Virus record (IMG/VR): IMGVR_UViG_3300017951_000002
Location: 1-64,000 of that record
Length of the DNA: 64,000 nucleotides
Source: a virus
Strand: one strand, 5' to 3'
Position numbers and translations under genes: made by a program
Notes under the pieces: generated by a model
The model's input: only the letters and a program-made list of their open reading frames with translations
Databases searched by the model: none
What the model was told of the DNA's origin: nothing
Part shown: piece after piece, positions 61,738 through 64,000 of the stretch
Layout: each line of letters opens with the position of its first letter
How positions within the stretch are numbered: the stretch's first letter is position 1

Positions 61738-64000
61738 ATGTCTGCACATTTTAACGCCCTGACTGGGCAGTTCCTGCTCAGCGAGCAGCTAATTCCTGCT
61801 GGCAGCGGACAACACTACGACCTGCAGAATGGCGGTATCGTCTTTAGTGATCTGCTGGTGCCGAAGCTTGGCGGCACGCTGTTTGATGACGCAACCCTTG
61901 ATATTAACTTCGCTGAGAACAAGAGCCTTACTGACAGCGTCAGTGGCAACAACCTGATCACCTTCACCCGCGCCAGCAGTGGGACGTATGTCGACAGTGA
62001 TGGGCTGATTCAGAGTGCTGCTGTAGATACGCCCCGCTTCGACCACGATCCATCTACGGGTGAAAGCCTCGGGTTGTTGATTGAAGAGGCTAGGACGAAC
62101 TTATTGACGGAAAGTGAAGATGTGAGTAGTGGCTATGGCCTTAAGAGTGTGACTGTTCCCTTTGATTCTTCTGCAGTTAATCCAACTGGATCGCTTGGGT
62201 CCTACAAAATTCTTGCTGATTCGGGGTTTTCTACAGGCGGAGTTAGAATAACTAAAAGTACAACATCTTCAAATAATATCGTTGTAAGTGCGTTTGTTAA
62301 AAAAAGCACTTATAGATACGTTTTAGTTGGGTTTGGGGGTATTGACAACCATTTCACTGCATTATTCGATATCGAACCTGGACTCACCTCTAATCGTCTT
62401 CTTGGTCAGGACATAAAAGGATCATCAAGTACAATCATCAGTGCAGGATATCAGGATTTTCCGAATGACTGGATCCGCATTTGGGCAGTCGGAACAACTA
62501 TTGGCGGTGGTGGACCGACTGTCGGCATGAGTGAAGATGCTAGTACTTTTGTTATCAGAAACTGGACTCCTGCTGGTACCGAAGAGATTTACGTTTGGGG
62601 CTTGCAGTATGAAAACAACAAAACCTTCCCCACCTCCTACATCCCAACCTCAGGCGCTACCGTAACCCGCGCTGCTGACGTTGCAACGATCGATAATAGT
62701 GGTAGCTCTGTCTTTAACGTTGACCAGTTTACGACTATCAATAAGCCGTTCGGACGCTCTAGTGGTTCTACCACGCTGACACTCCTCCCTGCCGACCCTG
62801 CTAGCATTCAGCGGGTTTCCGTCTTCAACCAGCACCTGTCACAGGGGTCAATCAATAGCGCTTCAGATGCAGAGGATGACGGCTTCTGGCGTTGGCGGAT
62901 CTTTGCTAGCACCTTTCGTCTTCTCGACTTCACTACTGATGGACAGGTAACAGTTGACTGGGGTGATGGAACGGTAGAGACACTAACTAATGCTGTTCAC
63001 ACGTTCGCTAATGGACTTGGATATTACGAGGTTGGCTTCAGGTTGGATAGTGGAACTTATTTCCAACCCTATATCAACAACAACACCACTCACAAAGACA
63101 AGGTAGTTGCCATTGGTCCTGCACCAGTGAGCATGACGTTACATGCGTTTAGAGCATTTAATGGTTGCGCGTCACTTGAAGCATTTGATGCAACGGTTGA
63201 TACTACTGGTGGGGTTAACTTTACCCAATCTTGGCGTAACTGCAGCAGCCTCGCTAGCTTCCCGTTCATTGATACGTCTGGTGGGACTAACTTTAACTCC
63301 GCTTGGAGTCTCTGCAGCAGCCTTACTAACTTCCCGTTACTTGATACGTCTAGTGGGACTAGCTTTAACGCCACTTGGCGTAACTGCAGCAACCTGACCA
63401 GCTTTCCGTTAATCGATACGTCTGGTGGGAGTGACTTTCAGTTTGCTTGGGACAACTGCAGCAGCCTAACCAGCTTCCCGTTAATTGATACTTCTAGTGG
63501 GATTGAGTTTGACTCCGCTTGGGAAGACTGCAGCAACCTTACTAGCTTCCCGTTACTTGATACTTCTAGTGGGAGTGCCTTTAATGCCGCTTGGAGAGGG
63601 TGCAGCAACCTTGCTAGCTTCCCGTTAATTGATACGTCTGGTGGGACTAACTTTGCCAACGCTTGGAACGGCTGCAGCAGCCTGACCAGCTTCCCGTTAA
63701 TTGATACGTCTGGTGGAACTAACTTTAGCTCCACTTGGTACGGCTGCGGCAACCTGACCAGCTTCCCGTTAATTGACACTTCTAGTGGGACTACCTTTAA
63801 CGCCACTTGGAGGCTGTGCAGCAGCCTGACCAGCTTTCCGTTAATTGATACGTCTGGCGGGAGTAACTTTCAGTCTGCTTGGTACCAATGCACTAGCCTT
63901 ACAAGTTTTCCAGCTATTGATACGTCTAGTGGAACTATTTTCAGAAATGCTTGGCGCGACTGCAGCAGCCTAACAAGTTTCCCCGCAAACTTCTTTGACT
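61738..64000 (+). CDS. Leucine-rich-repeat tail fibre, cut by the window end
   Basis: At least 754 residues, open at the window edge. Residues about 60-130 contain TFTRASSGTYVDSDGLI, DTPRFDHDPSTGESLGLLIE and EARTNLL, a fibre module common in cyanophages. The middle is a carbohydrate-binding-like beta domain. From about residue 480 run 11 or more 24-residue repeats of the form LTSFPLIDTSGGTNF..W..C, a BspA-like leucine-rich repeat (DUF285 type), coded by 72-bp units from about 63180. Probably a host-binding fibre. No ribosome site is obvious; ATG follows the previous stop by 5 bases. Confidence 0.8.
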   Translation, partial: MSAHFNALTGQFLLSEQLIPAGSGQHYDLQNGGIVFSDLLVPKLGGTLFDDATLDINFAENKSLTDSVSGNNLITFTRASSGTYVDSDGLIQSAAVDTPRFDHDPSTGESLGLLIEEARTNLLTESEDVSSGYGLKSVTVPFDSSAVNPTGSLGSYKILADSGFSTGGVRITKSTTSSNNIVVSAFVKKSTYRYVLVGFGGIDNHFTALFDIEPGLTSNRLLGQDIKGSSSTIISAGYQDFPNDWIRIWAVGTTIGGGGPTVGMSEDASTFVIRNWTPAGTEEIYVWGLQYENNKTFPTSYIPTSGATVTRAADVATIDNSGSSVFNVDQFTTINKPFGRSSGSTTLTLLPADPASIQRVSVFNQHLSQGSINSASDAEDDGFWRWRIFASTFRLLDFTTDGQVTVDWGDGTVETLTNAVHTFANGLGYYEVGFRLDSGTYFQPYINNNTTHKDKVVAIGPAPVSMTLHAFRAFNGCASLEAFDATVDTTGGVNFTQSWRNCSSLASFPFIDTSGGTNFNSAWSLCSSLTNFPLLDTSSGTSFNATWRNCSNLTSFPLIDTSGGSDFQFAWDNCSSLTSFPLIDTSSGIEFDSAWEDCSNLTSFPLLDTSSGSAFNAAWRGCSNLASFPLIDTSGGTNFANAWNGCSSLTSFPLIDTSGGTNFSSTWYGCGNLTSFPLIDTSSGTTFNATWRLCSSLTSFPLIDTSGGSNFQSAWYQCTSLTSFPAIDTSSGTIFRNAWRDCSSLTSFPANFFD
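63180..64000 (+). repeat. 72-bp repeats in the fibre gene
   Basis: TTCCCGTT-containing units recur every 72 bp, with landmarks near 63258, 63330, 63402, 63474 and on to 63978. They encode the 24-residue leucine-rich repeats. Confidence 0.85.

Noticed and set aside
63438-63806. Minus-strand and other-frame ORFs in the fibre repeat
   Set aside because: Repetitive shadows of the 72-bp units (also 63090-63392 and 63143-63397).

Overview
The window looks like most of the genome of a tailed, siphovirus-type bacteriophage of a cyanobacterium (a cyanosiphovirus). Evidence for a siphovirus is a lambda-like tail module: HK97-gp10-like protein, gpG/gpGT frameshift chaperones, tail tube and a 922-residue tape measure. 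A cyanobacterial host is inferred from a CpcS/CpeS-type phycobiliprotein lyase (34331-34753), operators of the cyanobacterial LexA type and DnaA boxes of the TTTTCCACA form. No tRNA genes, CRISPR arrays, insertion sequences or integrase were seen.

Layout. 1-1980: small basic and membrane proteins. 1964-2838: four short leftward genes. 2884-5481: fibre-like protein, lysozyme/peptidase fusion and a small gene. 5556-8540: leftward replication operon (membrane protein, DnaB-type helicase, replication initiator). 8569-8662: iteron-like control region. 8733-14910: rightward replication and recombination genes (single-strand annealing protein, sigma factor, SSB, RusA-like resolvase, RecE-type exonuclease, ThyX). 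14974-17117: terminase. 17143-20661: second sigma-like factor, primase and an unknown. 20667-20953: a non-coding four-unit RNA array. 20969-26452: nuclease, glutaredoxin, exported muramidase, class II ribonucleotide reductase, dCTP deaminase. 26550-28202: portal. 28293-36550: about 35 tightly packed tiny genes, including the phycobilin lyase and an exported HExxH protein. 36551-37588: non-coding, origin-like. 37589-40581: leftward block of very small genes, mostly with their own promoter and a 5' hairpin leader. 41352-59138: neck, tail and fibre genes. 59169-61456: zinc-ribbon protein, scaffold and major capsid. 61738 to the end: leucine-rich-repeat fibre, cut by the window edge.

Expression appears to use at least two promoter types. 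Replication and accessory genes, and the leftward small genes, carry sigma70-like boxes (TAGAAT, TATATT or TACCTT, several with a TTGNCN box 16-18 bp upstream). Structural and packaging genes instead carry a box GGNATNCTAGCCCAGCT at a near-constant 27-32 bp ahead of the start codon. The phage encodes two sigma-like proteins that could read this second class.

The most novel-looking signal is a family of 43-46 nt RNA elements (four in tandem at 20681-20919, single copies at 30597-30642 and 60334-60379). Two stems covary between copies and enclose a pseudo-symmetric internal loop whose two strands both read CCANNNNYTA. Each locus begins 8 nt after a TAGAAT box and ends at a terminator, so they look like dedicated small-RNA genes of unknown function.
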